Assembly (NCBI GenBank): GCA_029257045.1
Contig: JARIDB010000020.1
Coordinates: forward strand, 1-52,643
Direction of reading: 5' to 3'
DNA: 52,643 nt
Source: Clostridium sp.
GTDB lineage: Bacteria > Bacillota > Clostridia > Clostridiales > Clostridiaceae
In this document: positions 34,191 to 42,240 of the stretch, in pieces
Layout of the letters: the number at the start of each line of letters is the position of its first letter
How positions within the stretch are numbered: the stretch's first letter is position 1
Made by a program: the position numbers and the translations under genes
The notes under the pieces: generated by a model
What the model saw: the letters and a program-made list of their open reading frames with translations, nothing else
Told to the model about the DNA's origin: nothing
Database searches by the model: none

Positions 34191-35729
34191 ATGAAAAAAC
34201 AATCACTACTAAAAGCAAGTTTAATACTTGGTATAGCAGGAATAGCATCAAGATTTTTAGGACTATTTTTTAGATGGCCTCTAATTATGCTAATTGGAGA
34301 TCAAGGAGTTGGATATTATCAGATGTCCTACCCTTTATATATGTTCTTTGTTGCTGTTGCCTCAGGGATACCAGTAGCCATATCAAAGATGATATCAGAA
34401 AGAAAAATAAGAGGCGACATTAAAGGTATATTTGAAATAGTAAAAGAATCTACAATTCTTATGATGTTTCTTGGGATTGGTACATCATTAAATCTTTTTA
34501 TTTTTGCAAAACCAATTATAAATTTTCTACAATGGGATAGTAAGTCCTATTACTCTTTAATTGGAATATCCTTTGCACCATTTATAATATCAATTATGAC
34601 AGTATACAGAGGGTTTTTTCAAGGATTACAAAATATGACCCCTTCAGGAATCTCACAGATACTGGAGCAAATAGGACGAGTTATCATAGGAGTTGGACTA
34701 GCTTATATACTTTTACCAAAGGGAATAGAATATGCTGCAGGAGGAGCAGCTTTTGGAGCAGCCGCAGGAGGGGTAATAGGGGCAATTTATCTTTATAATA
34801 AATATAAAAAGGTAAAAAGGGTAATGTGGAATAAGAAAATATCTATAAATAAGGATATTTTGACAGAAATATTAAAAATAGCATTACCAATATCTATAGG
34901 GGCAACTGTCGGAACAATTATGAGTTTGATAGATTCTATTTTAGTACCTCAAAAATTGCTTGAAGCTGGCCTTAATTCGGAACAAGCTACCATATTATAT
35001 GCACAGTTAACAGGGAAGGCAAATGTAATCTCTAATATTCCCTTAACTCTATCTATGGCACTTGGAACATCACTAATACCTATAATTGCTGAAAATTATA
35101 TAACTAGAAATAAGAGAGAGTTAAATGATAAAATTCAGCTTTCTTTAAAATTATCTTTACTAATAGCTTTTCCTTGTACGTTAGGTCTATATTTTTTGTC
35201 AGATCCGATAATGAATTTAATTTTTCCGGGTATGTCAGAAGGTGCACTAATACTAAAATATGTTTCTTTAAGTATTCCATTTATAATAATTACGCAAACA
35301 ACAACATCTATAATGCAAGGAGTAGGACATTATATAAGGCCTATCATAAACTTATTTATAGGGTGTATTATAAAGATTGTTCTAACTTATTTATTAGTAT
35401 CCGTTAAAGAAATAAATATATATGGTGCAATTATATCTAGTATATCAGCTTATGTGGTAGCAACAATCTTAAATATAATTTCTTTAAAGAAAAAGATAAA
35501 AACAAATATAAATATTAATAAGATATTTATAAAACCTTTTATAGCATCAGGGTCTATGATAATTGGAGTAATGTATTCTTATTATTTTTTACTAGAGAGA
35601 ACGGGTAGTAATGGATTATCTTGCTTAGCTTCTATATTTTTGGGCATTATTATTTATATAGTATTAATAATATTACTTAAGGTATTTACTATTAATGAAA
35701 TTAAAAATAAAATATCTAGAGTAAGTTAA
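34191..35729 (+). CDS. Polysaccharide biosynthesis/SpoVB-like flippase (MOP superfamily, YabM-type)
   Basis: 512 aa polytopic membrane protein with about 13-14 hydrophobic segments spread along the chain. The N-terminal KASLILGIAGIASRFLGLFFRWPL and GDQGVGYYQMSYPLYMFFVAVASGIPVAISK are typical of SpoVB/MurJ-like lipid-linked sugar flippases. Its location after spoVT matches yabM of B. subtilis. The precise substrate (lipid II or another undecaprenyl-linked sugar, perhaps for spore cortex or envelope) cannot be deduced. ATG 34191 follows GGAGGTATTTT. The gene normally downstream, mazG, is only a remnant here. Confidence 0.88.
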   Translation: MKKQSLLKASLILGIAGIASRFLGLFFRWPLIMLIGDQGVGYYQMSYPLYMFFVAVASGIPVAISKMISERKIRGDIKGIFEIVKESTILMMFLGIGTSLNLFIFAKPIINFLQWDSKSYYSLIGISFAPFIISIMTVYRGFFQGLQNMTPSGISQILEQIGRVIIGVGLAYILLPKGIEYAAGGAAFGAAAGGVIGAIYLYNKYKKVKRVMWNKKISINKDILTEILKIALPISIGATVGTIMSLIDSILVPQKLLEAGLNSEQATILYAQLTGKANVISNIPLTLSMALGTSLIPIIAENYITRNKRELNDKIQLSLKLSLLIAFPCTLGLYFLSDPIMNLIFPGMSEGALILKYVSLSIPFIIITQTTTSIMQGVGHYIRPIINLFIGCIIKIVLTYLLVSVKEINIYGAIISSISAYVVATILNIISLKKKIKTNININKIFIKPFIASGSMIIGVMYSYYFLLERTGSNGLSCLASIFLGIIIYIVLIILLKVFTINEIKNKISRVS

Positions 35730-35747
35730 TAACAAAAGTATTAAAAT

Positions 35748-36212
35748 GAAGTTTTATATAAATGGGATGATTTAAAAGGGGGAGAGAAAAATTATGAGAC
35801 ATTAACAAATGAAATGAAAGCTATAGATAAAACCTTACATTCTTTAATAAGGGCTCATAAGATACAAAAAAAGACTGAAAAGGTAGGCTTTGATTATGGT
35901 GATGTCTAGGGTGTAGTTAAAAAGGTAAAATGAGAATTAATAAAAATGTTAGATGTATATAAATCCAATAATAAGGAGAAGATAGAAGATAGAGTAGGAA
36001 ATTCATTATTTACTTGTGTTAATTTAATAAGGAAATTTAATATAAATAGAGAGTAAGCTATAAATTCAACTATTAAAAATCTTATTAAAAGATTTTCATT
36101 TATAAAGAATTCATTAGCTGAAAAGGAAAAAAGTTTTAATGAGGTTTTATTAGAAGATACGGATATATTGTGGATAAAAGAAAAAAATATAGAAAAAAGT
36201 AAAAAAAAAAAG
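35748..36212 (+). pseudogene. mazG: mazG (yabN-type) remnant with three in-frame stops and missing N-terminal half
   Basis: One continuous frame reads NEVLYKWDDLKGGEKNYETL, then SLIRAHKIQKKTEKVGFDYG, DV-stop-GVVKKVK-stop-ELIKML, EDRVGNSLFTCVNLIRKFNI, NRE-stop-AINSTIKNLIKRFSFIKN and DTDILWIKEK. This is the C-terminal NTP-pyrophosphohydrolase domain of MazG, with the family phrases 'ALIRAQKIQKKAxxVGFDW', 'xELGDLLFxxVNLxR' and 'KFxxRFxxIE'. TAG (35907), TGA (35931) and TAA (36054) interrupt it. The tetrapyrrole-methylase half and the first MazG half are gone, the remnant beginning about 20 bp after the flippase stop. Because all three stop types occur, recoding is unlikely. It sits exactly where mazG lies in related genomes. 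Confidence 0.85.
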
Positions 36213-36294
36213 GATTTACAAATTAATTGAAGAATATATATTATATTATACTATTGCATTTATTGTATTTTTATAACAAAAAAATATAATTATA

Positions 36295-36323
36295 TAGACT
36301 ACTGTTGAAAGACACTATATAAT
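36295..36323 (+). promoter_or_regulatory. Sigma-A promoter of hup
   Basis: TAGACT, 17-bp spacer, TATAAT, about 80 bp upstream of the HU start codon. Confidence 0.6.
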
Positions 36324-36401
36324 AAGAAGATGTAGTTATAGTACATATTAGAATAATTAACTACTAAAATAAATAACGGGTTATTTAAGGAGGATATAAT
36401 T

Positions 36402-36677
36402 GTGAATAAATCAGAATTAATCACTAGCATGTCAGAAAAGAGTAAATTAACTAAGAAAGACGCAGAATTAGCATTAAAGGCTTTTATAGACAGCGTTGAG
36501 GAATCTTTAGAAAAAGGTGAAAAAGTTCAATTAGTTGGATTTGGAACTTTTGAAACAAGAGAAAGAGCTGCAAGAGAAGGAAGAAATCCTAGAACTAATG
36601 ATGTAATAAATATTCCTGCTTCAACAGTTCCAGTATTTAAAGCTGGTAAAGAGTTCAAGGAAAAAGTTAATAAATAA
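36402..36677 (+). CDS. hup: HU-type DNA-binding protein
   Basis: 91 aa nucleoid protein of the bacterial histone-like family. It spans the whole family: MNKSELITSMSEKS, FIDSVEESLEKGEKVQLVGF, GTFETRERAAREGRNPRTND and the C-terminal VPVFKAGKEFKEKVNK. The arm GRNPRT with conserved Pro that intercalates DNA is present. The start codon is GTG 36402 after AAGGAGGATATAATT. It has its own promoter and a strong terminator, consistent with high expression. Confidence 0.97.
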   Translation: MNKSELITSMSEKSKLTKKDAELALKAFIDSVEESLEKGEKVQLVGFGTFETRERAAREGRNPRTNDVINIPASTVPVFKAGKEFKEKVNK

Positions 36678-36689
36678 TATTATATGAGA

Positions 36690-36713
36690 GCCCGAGTTTA
36701 CTCGGGTTTTTTT
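36690..36713 (+). terminator. Terminator of hup
   Basis: CCCGAGT-TT-ACTCGGG, a GC-rich 7-bp stem, followed by TTTTTTT. The small RNA-binding gene rqcP starts 25 bp downstream. Confidence 0.93.
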
Positions 36714-36738
36714 AATAATATTAAGAAAAGGAGAATAT

Positions 36739-36999
36739 ATGAGATTAGATAAGTATCTTAAGGTTTCTAGAATAATAAAAAGAAGAACGGTAGCAAAAGA
36801 AGTTTGTGCGGGCGGAAGGGTTTCAATAAATGGTAAAGTTGTTAAACCATCTGTTGTTGTTAAAGAAGGAGATATAATAGAAATACAATTTGCAAATAGA
36901 GCTTTAAAAGCAAAAATTGTAAATATAACAGAGCATGTTAGAAAAGAAGAAGCAAAAGAAATGTATGTTATCTTAGAAGGAGAAGAAGATAAAGAATAA
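36739..36999 (+). CDS. rqcP: S4-domain ribosome quality control protein RqcP
   Basis: 86 aa, essentially one S4 RNA-binding domain: MRLDKYLKVSRIIKRRTVAK, then GGRVSINGKVVKPSVVVKEG and DIIEIQF. RqcP (YabO in B. subtilis) works with RqcH in adding C-terminal alanine tails to nascent chains on stalled 50S subunits. Length and gene position (before yabP) match. ATG 36739 follows AAAAGGAG. It likely runs into the yabP-yabQ-divIC genes. Confidence 0.93.
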   Translation: MRLDKYLKVSRIIKRRTVAKEVCAGGRVSINGKVVKPSVVVKEGDIIEIQFANRALKAKIVNITEHVRKEEAKEMYVILEGEEDKE

Positions 37000-37054
37000 A
37001 TAAGACAAATCATTCATATATTTTTACTAAAGAATATATGGAGGGTACTATATA

Positions 37055-37360
37055 ATGGAAAAGAAAATAGATAAGAAAATAGATAATAAAATTGAAGATC
37101 CAAAGAGTAGTATAGTTTTAGAAAATAGAAAAAAACTTACCTTAATGGGAGCTGAAGAAGTAATAAGCTTTGATGATGAGAAGATTTTGCTAAATACAAA
37201 ACTTGGCTTTTTAACTATAAAGGGTTCAGAATTAAAGATGAATAAGTTGGATGTTCAAAATGGGGATTTAATAATAGTAGGTAATATATCTTCAATAGTG
37301 TATAGTGGTAAAGAACTTAAAAGGGAAAAAGAAAATATAATATCAAGGTTATTTAAATAG
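37055..37360 (+). CDS. yabP: Sporulation protein YabP
   Basis: 101 aa protein with the YabP/YqfC pattern: ENRKKLTLMGAEEVISFDDE, KILLNTKLGFLTIKGSELKM and LDVQNGDLIIVGNISSIVYS. It is required for sporulation in B. subtilis, where it is made in the mother cell; its biochemical role is unclear. ATG 37055 follows TGGAGGGTACTATATA. It is followed 8 bp later by yabQ. Confidence 0.93.
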   Translation: MEKKIDKKIDNKIEDPKSSIVLENRKKLTLMGAEEVISFDDEKILLNTKLGFLTIKGSELKMNKLDVQNGDLIIVGNISSIVYSGKELKREKENIISRLFK

Positions 37361-37368
37361 GTGTATAT

Positions 37369-37758
37369 ATGCCTTTAAAAATAAATGTCCAAATTGATAT
37401 TGTAGTTTATTCTATTTTAGCGGGAATACTTATTGGAATCTTATTTGATTTTTATAAAATAATTAGAGGGATTAAAGTTCCTAAAATAGTAGTTGTAATA
37501 GAAGACCTACTATTTTGGATATTGACGGCTTTATTTATTTTTGTATTTCTTTTATTTAATAACTATGCTTTCTTAGGCCCTTACGTTTATATATTTATGA
37601 TAATTACATTGCTACTATATATTAAATTTATTAGCCCTATAATTTTGCATATTGAAAGAAGATTTATTAGCATTTTTATTAGTATTTTCAGAGTTATTTT
37701 TAAAAATATAATTTATCCTATAAAAATTATTTATTACAATATATCAGGAAAAAGGTAA
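37369..37758 (+). CDS. yabQ: Spore cortex protein YabQ
   Basis: 129 aa membrane protein with three to four hydrophobic segments (about 8-27, 43-62, 66-85). IVVYSILAGILIGILFDFYK and IRGIKVPKIVVVIEDLLFWI are typical of the YabQ family, which in B. subtilis is targeted to the forespore membrane and needed for cortex formation. ATG 37369 follows AGGTG. It is tightly linked to yabP. Confidence 0.9.
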   Translation: MPLKINVQIDIVVYSILAGILIGILFDFYKIIRGIKVPKIVVVIEDLLFWILTALFIFVFLLFNNYAFLGPYVYIFMIITLLLYIKFISPIILHIERRFISIFISIFRVIFKNIIYPIKIIYYNISGKR

Positions 37759-37828
37759 GAACATAAAAAAATAACTTGAATAAAGTGTATATAGTGTTTA
37801 AAATATATATAGAATATATTTTAAAGAG

Positions 37829-38113
37829 GTGGTAGCAATAAAAAAGCGATTAACTCTTAGGAAACTAATTATAATTTTTATTTTTGCAATTTTCATATTT
37901 AACTATATTAAACAAGAAGTTACAATTAAAAAAATCGAAGAAGATATTGTTGTTAGTCAAAAACAATTAGAAGAGCTTAAAGATAAAAATATTAAATTAG
38001 AGGCTGATCTTAAAAAGACGGAATCTGATGAATATATTGAGAATCTTATAAGAGAAAGACTAGGCATGATTAAAGATGGAGAAAAGATTGTAAATTCGGA
38101 AAAGCAAAATTAA
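37829..38113 (+). CDS. DivIC/FtsB-like septum formation initiator protein
   Basis: About 94 aa. A short basic N-terminus, one membrane helix (about 13-25: IIIFIFAIFIFNY) and an extracytoplasmic coiled coil (about 30-70: TIKKIEEDIVVSQKQLEELK...) ending in ENLIRERLGMIKDGEKIV, the conserved FtsB/DivIC end. These bitopic proteins bridge FtsL and FtsQ/DivIB in the division complex. The start is unclear: GTG 37829 overlaps its own AAAGAGGTGG ribosome site, while the properly spaced triplet, 37838, is ATA. GTG is used here with reserve. Confidence 0.85.
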   Translation: MVAIKKRLTLRKLIIIFIFAIFIFNYIKQEVTIKKIEEDIVVSQKQLEELKDKNIKLEADLKKTESDEYIENLIRERLGMIKDGEKIVNSEKQN

Positions 38114-38195
38114 AGAATATGTTTTAAAAGTATAGAAAAAGGTTATTATTATAATAACATATATTATTTAATTTTTAAGGAGGAATCTTTGTAAC

Positions 38196-38606
38196 ATGAC
38201 CTTGATGGCAGGAAACATATTAGAAGGTACAGTGGTGAATATCACTAATTTTGGAGCGTTTGTAGAAATGGAAGGTAAAACAGGATTAGTTCATATCTCA
38301 GAAGTGGCAGATTCATTTGTAAAGGATATTAGATTACATCTTAAAGAACAAGATAAAGTTAAGGTGAAAGTAATATCAATTGATGACAATGGAAAAATTA
38401 GTTTATCAATTAAACAAGCAAATGTTCAAAAAAAATCTATAAAACCAGTTGAAATTGATTGGAGCGTAGAGAATAAGAAAGGTTCAGGAAATACAGGAGG
38501 ATTTGAAGATATAATGTCAAGATTCTTAAAAGATAGTGAAGAAAGAATGCAAGACGTTAAAAAGAATCAAGATTTCAAATCTAAAAGTGGTAGAAAAAGC
38601 TTTTAG
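38196..38606 (+). CDS. S1-domain RNA-binding protein (YabR family)
   Basis: 136 aa with one S1 RNA-binding domain at about 5-73 (GNILEGTVVNITNFGAFVEM, KTGLVHISEVAD, VKVKVISIDDNGKISLSIKQ), followed by a basic, probably disordered tail that ends GRKSF. The position after the divIC-like gene matches B. subtilis yabR. The family resembles the S1 domain of polynucleotide phosphorylase and is thought to bind RNA or ribosomes; the exact role is not known. ATG 38196 lies downstream of AAGGAGGA. Confidence 0.92.
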   Translation: MTLMAGNILEGTVVNITNFGAFVEMEGKTGLVHISEVADSFVKDIRLHLKEQDKVKVKVISIDDNGKISLSIKQANVQKKSIKPVEIDWSVENKKGSGNTGGFEDIMSRFLKDSEERMQDVKKNQDFKSKSGRKSF

Positions 38607-38645
38607 TTTATAATAGACATCATACAAATTTAATATATAAATCTA

Positions 38646-38677
38646 AAAAGGGCTTATTATATGTAATAAGCCTTTTT
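38646..38677 (+). terminator. Terminator of the yabP-S1 gene cluster
   Basis: GGCTTATTA-TATG-TAATAAGCC, flanked by AAAAAG and TTTTT. Confidence 0.92.
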
Positions 38678-38707
38678 CTATAAAAATCAAAAAAAGATTA
38701 AAAGATG

Positions 38708-38736
38708 TTGACACTATTAAAAACATGATATATAAT
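38708..38736 (+). promoter_or_regulatory. Consensus sigma-A promoter of the tRNA cluster
   Basis: TTGACA, 17-bp spacer, TATAAT: a perfect sigma-A match, 37 bp upstream of the first tRNA-Leu. Confidence 0.93.
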
Positions 38737-38772
38737 TAATTTTGTCGTCAAGAGATAGCGACATAATAATAT

Positions 38773-38859
38773 GCTGGAGTGGCGGAATCGGCAGACGCAC
38801 AGGACTTAAAATCCTGCGGTAGCAATACCGTACCGGTTCAATTCCGGTCTTCAGCACCA
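38773..38859 (+). tRNA. tRNA-Leu (anticodon TAA), copy 1
   Basis: 87 nt with encoded CCA. The acceptor stem GCTGGAG pairs with CTTCAGC (one wobble). The anticodon stem-loop AGGACTTAAAATCCT reads TAA, and the long variable arm (TGCGGTAGCAATACCGTA) is typical of class II leucine tRNA. The T-arm is CCGGTTCAATTCCGG. Confidence 0.97.
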
Positions 38860-38880
38860 AGTTAAATTCAACTAAAATAT

Positions 38881-38956
38881 CGCGGGGTGGAGCAGTTGGC
38901 AGCTCGTTGGGCTCATAACCCAAAGGTCGTAGGTTCAAGTCCTGCCCCCGCAACCA
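38881..38956 (+). tRNA. Initiator tRNA-fMet (anticodon CAT), copy 1
   Basis: 76 nt with CCA. The initiator marks are visible: C1 opposite A72 (CGCGGGG against CCCCGCA) and three G-C pairs in the anticodon stem (TTGGGCTCATAACCCAA). Confidence 0.96.
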
Positions 38957-39059
38957 AAAATACTGAAAAAATAAAAATATATAACATATTATTTTAAATA
39001 GTTATATAATAATAATTTTATATCAATATTTAAACCCTTATAAATTTAATTTACAATGT

Positions 39060-39135
39060 CGCGGGGTGGAGCAGTTGGCAGCTCGTTGGGCTCATAACCC
39101 AAAGGTCGTAGGTTCAAGTCCTGCCCCCGCAACCA
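39060..39135 (+). tRNA. Initiator tRNA-fMet (anticodon CAT), copy 2
   Basis: Identical over 76 nt to the copy at 38881-38956, including the C1-A72 mismatch. The 103 bp between the copies are AT-rich with no recognisable gene. Confidence 0.96.
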
Positions 39136-39140
39136 AATAT

Positions 39141-39217
39141 GGCGGAATAGCTCAGCTGGCTAGAGCACTCGGTTCATACCCGAGTTGTCGTAGGTTCAAG
39201 TCCTATTTCCGCTACCA
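39141..39217 (+). tRNA. Elongator tRNA-Met (anticodon CAT)
   Basis: 77 nt with CCA. The acceptor is GGCGGAA/TTTCCGC (one wobble). The loop TTCATAC gives CAT. D-arm AGCTCAGCTGGCTAGAGC and overall sequence match elongator methionine tRNA of Firmicutes rather than initiator. A tRNA-Ile with modified CAT anticodon is the alternative, considered less likely. Confidence 0.85.
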
Positions 39218-39221
39218 TTAT

Positions 39222-39308
39222 GCTGGAGTGGCGGAATCGGCAGACGCACAGGACTTAAAATCCTGCGGTAGCAATACCGTACCGGTTCAATTCCGGTCTT
39301 CAGCACCA
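39222..39308 (+). tRNA. tRNA-Leu (anticodon TAA), copy 2
   Basis: Identical over 87 nt to the copy at 38773-38859; the flanking TATGCTGG start is also shared. It ends the tRNA cluster. Confidence 0.97.
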
Positions 39309-39310
39309 AA

Positions 39311-39343
39311 ATGCAAATCTGAAATCAGATTTGCATTTTTTTT
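39311..39343 (+). terminator. Terminator of the tRNA cluster
   Basis: ATGCAAATCTGA pairs with TCAGATTTGCAT, followed by TTTTTTT, two bases after the last CCA. Confidence 0.94.
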
Positions 39344-39628
39344 GTATAAAATTATTTTTAAAACAGTATATGAATACTATTTTAATTTATGAAAAGAATT
39401 TTTACCAATATATATCAAAATAGTTTTTTTTATGACAAAATGTTAGAGGATATAAATAATTCTAAAGCTGATAGAAGAAGGTACATAAGACTTATGAAAC
39501 CTGACCCTACTTAATATAAGGAATATAAATGAATTTGAAAAATAAGTTATTAATATAGTTGTTGTTTTGCTACCTTTAAGGAAATATAAAATATATTGTC
39601 CTACGAAAAGTAATAAATAAAGCATTAA

Positions 39629-39661
39629 GTGACAAATATTTCCAAAAGATGGTGATATAAT
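39629..39661 (+). promoter_or_regulatory. spoIIE promoter with 21-bp spacing (Spo0A-type sigma-A promoter)
   Basis: GTGACA (39629-39634), 21-bp spacer, TATAAT (39656-39661). In B. subtilis the Spo0A~P-activated spoIIE and spoIIG promoters have near-consensus hexamers 21 bp apart. The complement of the -35 region, TTTGTCACT, partly resembles a Spo0A box (TTTGTCGAA). Between the tRNA terminator and this point (39344-39628) I see no gene, only short ORFs without ribosome sites. Confidence 0.55.
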
Positions 39662-39699
39662 TTGAATTACATTTTAAGGAAATATAAGGAGGGAATATA

Positions 39700-42084
39700 A
39701 TGCAATACGGTGCAGATATATCAACATATAAGAGAGTAGAAAGTGATAATAGCAAAAAGGCAGCGCGATTGAAACCATTTGTTTTTAAATATTTTATATT
39801 AATTGGAGTTGGAATACTTTTAAGTAGAGTTTTATTATCTATTACAGAGGATATAGGAATAGCACCTTTTGGAATTGCATATATTATTGGAGTGAAAAAA
39901 GAAAATATAAAAGATAATATTTTTGCTCTAATTGGAATAATAATAGGCTATATTTCTATAATGAATAAATTAGAAGGGGCTTTAGGATATTGTATAGTAG
40001 CTGGGGTAATTGTTTTTTATAATGAAGTTTGTGACAGGATAAATTATAAAAAAAGAGAAATGTTAATGTTTATATTAGTTTTTTCAACTTTCTTATTATT
40101 TAACATATTAGTTTATAGTAAACCAATGGGAGTTAATCTAATGGTATCTTCTTTAAAGCTAATTAGTATAATACCAGTAAAGTATATTATAAAATATGCA
40201 TTTAGCTCTATTGACGAGCTTGAAAGTAATTACTTTTTTCAAACAGAAGAAATTATAAGCATAGGAATTTTAATTTGTCTTTTAGTAGCAGGCTTTGGAG
40301 ATATAAACTTTTTTGATATTTATTTAAGAAATATAGTGGGCATATTTATAATATCTCTTTTTGCTTATGTTGGTGGTATGGGTGTTGGAGCAACTGTTGG
40401 AATTGCAATGGGTTTAGTAATTGGAATTACTAATAATAACATTGCAACTTTTGTAACATTATATAGCCTTTGTGGTCTTATGGTGGGGCTTTTCAAGGAA
40501 ACAGGAAGAATATTTTCATCTATAGCTTTTATAGTAGTAAACTTTATTATATTAATGTATGATAATAGCTTAAATTTAAAGTCGGTAATAGAAGTTATAA
40601 TACCGTTAGTTGCTTTTATAGCTTTACCGAATAAGTTTATAGAGTACTTAGTTAAGGAATTTAATCAAGAAAAGAAAGCAGAAGTTATTAATGATGGACG
40701 TTTAAATGGTGTTAAAAATGAATTTGTAGAAAGACTTAACTTAATGAAAGGCCTAATGTCAACTTTATCAAAGTCAATTTCTAATCTTGGAGAAAATGAT
40801 ATACTTTCATTAAATAATAAAGGTACTGCTATGGTTGAAAGCCTAGCAGATAGAGTTTGTTCAAATTGCGAGCTAAAGCAAAGGTGTTGGGATAGAAACT
40901 TGCATGTAACCTTTGAGGGGTTTTCTGAACTTATAAGTAGTTGTGAAAATAATGATATTTACTTTCCTAAAAATTTAGAAAGTAAATGTGTTAAAAAAAG
41001 AAGCCTTATGAAAAGTTCTCAGGAGATAGTGAATAACTATACTGTAAATGAGGCGCTAAAGACAAGATTAACAGAAGGAAGAAAGTTAATAGCAAGTCAT
41101 ATAAATAGTATTTCAAGGACTATGGGAGAGATGATTCATGACTTTGAAAAAGATATCACTATTTGTTCTGAAATAGATAAGGTCATTAAAAAATCTTTTA
41201 AGAAAAATAAAATTGAATATAAAGATGTATTCTGTTATTTAGATAGGAAAGGTAGAATGAAGATAAAGGTTATGTTAGATAATTGTGAAGGATGCAATTA
41301 TTGTCATAAAAACATTCTTCCTATTATTAATAGTTTAGTTAAGGTTCCTGTATCTATAGCTGGAGATGGATGCAAGATAGATCCAAATACTGGAGAATGC
41401 TCTATTATTATAGAGGAAACACCTAAATATCAGATGACATCCTATGCAGCTGTTAAGCCGAAGGAAGGCGAAACATTTATTGGAGATAGTTATAGTTTTA
41501 ATAAAAATGAGGATGGAACCTATTTAACTATAATAAGTGATGGTATGGGATCTGGTCCTGAGGCTAGTAGTGAAAGTAAGCTTGCTGTGGATTTAATTGA
41601 AAGTTTTATTGAGTCAGGATTTAGTGAAAGTACAGCTATAAATACTGTAAATTCTATTATGACTATGAAATTTAATGAAGATGAAAAGTTTACAACTATG
41701 GACCTAAGTTTAGTAGATTTATATACAGGTGAAGCTGAATTTATAAAAGTAGGAGGAGTTGCAAGCTTTATTAAAAATGGGGATAGGGTTAGAGCTATAA
41801 GGTCTAACAGCCTTCCTTTTGGAATATTAGATAGTGTAGATATAAATTCGGAGAAAGTTAAATTAAGCCATGGAGACATTGTAATATCTATAACAGATGG
41901 GATTTTAGATATTGACAAAAGTGATGTTGGAAATTATTCTTGGCTTATGGAGTATTTAAAATATGCAGATAATAATCCTTCAGCGTTATCAAGAGATATA
42001 TTAGAAAAGGCAACAGTACTAAGTGGGGGGATAGTAAAGGATGATATGACTGTATTAGTATCAAAGGTCTATTCTGTGTACTAA
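39700..42084 (+). CDS. spoIIE: Stage II sporulation protein E, membrane PP2C phosphatase
   Basis: 794 aa. The N-terminal 300 residues hold about ten membrane helices. A central region (about 320-560) includes a cysteine-containing section (CSNCELKQRCWDRN and DNCEGCNYCHKN). The C-terminal PP2C phosphatase domain (about 580-794) has metal-binding motifs SDGMGSG and TDGILD and ends DDMTVLVSKVY. SpoIIE sits at the asymmetric septum and dephosphorylates SpoIIAA, releasing sigma-F in the forespore. ATG 39700 follows AAGGAGGGAATATA. It is preceded by a 21-bp-spaced promoter and followed by its own terminator. Confidence 0.97.
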   Translation: MQYGADISTYKRVESDNSKKAARLKPFVFKYFILIGVGILLSRVLLSITEDIGIAPFGIAYIIGVKKENIKDNIFALIGIIIGYISIMNKLEGALGYCIVAGVIVFYNEVCDRINYKKREMLMFILVFSTFLLFNILVYSKPMGVNLMVSSLKLISIIPVKYIIKYAFSSIDELESNYFFQTEEIISIGILICLLVAGFGDINFFDIYLRNIVGIFIISLFAYVGGMGVGATVGIAMGLVIGITNNNIATFVTLYSLCGLMVGLFKETGRIFSSIAFIVVNFIILMYDNSLNLKSVIEVIIPLVAFIALPNKFIEYLVKEFNQEKKAEVINDGRLNGVKNEFVERLNLMKGLMSTLSKSISNLGENDILSLNNKGTAMVESLADRVCSNCELKQRCWDRNLHVTFEGFSELISSCENNDIYFPKNLESKCVKKRSLMKSSQEIVNNYTVNEALKTRLTEGRKLIASHINSISRTMGEMIHDFEKDITICSEIDKVIKKSFKKNKIEYKDVFCYLDRKGRMKIKVMLDNCEGCNYCHKNILPIINSLVKVPVSIAGDGCKIDPNTGECSIIIEETPKYQMTSYAAVKPKEGETFIGDSYSFNKNEDGTYLTIISDGMGSGPEASSESKLAVDLIESFIESGFSESTAINTVNSIMTMKFNEDEKFTTMDLSLVDLYTGEAEFIKVGGVASFIKNGDRVRAIRSNSLPFGILDSVDINSEKVKLSHGDIVISITDGILDIDKSDVGNYSWLMEYLKYADNNPSALSRDILEKATVLSGGIVKDDMTVLVSKVYSVY

Positions 42085-42094
42085 ATAAGTATAA

Positions 42095-42132
42095 TTTAAG
42101 AAGATGAATATATCCTATCTTCTTAAATTTTT
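42095..42132 (+). terminator. Terminator of spoIIE
   Basis: TTTAAGAAGAT pairs with ATCTTCTTAAA (11 bp), followed by TTTTT. Confidence 0.88.
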
Positions 42133-42141
42133 ATTATTATT

Positions 42142-42240
42142 TAGAAATTATAATAAAGTCATCCTTTCCTTCCTTTAGTTTTCAAGTGGAAATATATAAG
42201 TTTGCTATGACTTAGAGTAAAACAGCGGAATAAGTAAACT
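42142..42240. repeat. Composite palindromic repeat element, copy B
   Basis: It starts AGAAATTATAATAAAGTCATCCT, matching the first arm and loop of the element at 2504, then lacks the second arm of that hairpin. TTCCTTTAGTTTTCAAGT parallels TTCATTTAGTATAGTAGT of copy A. The second hairpin follows: AGTGGAAATATATAAGTTT pairs with AAACTTATATGTATCCACT (few mismatches), with an inner ATGACTTAGAG matching ATGACTTGGAG of copy A. The outer arms differ between copies but stay complementary. Confidence 0.65.

Noticed and set aside
38717..39392. ORFs of 78 and 108 codons on either strand across the tRNA cluster
   Set aside because: They are translations of the tRNA genes themselves and have no ribosome site.
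39440..39514. 24-codon ORF between the tRNA cluster and spoIIE
   Set aside because: No ribosome site, promoter or similarity; likely chance.
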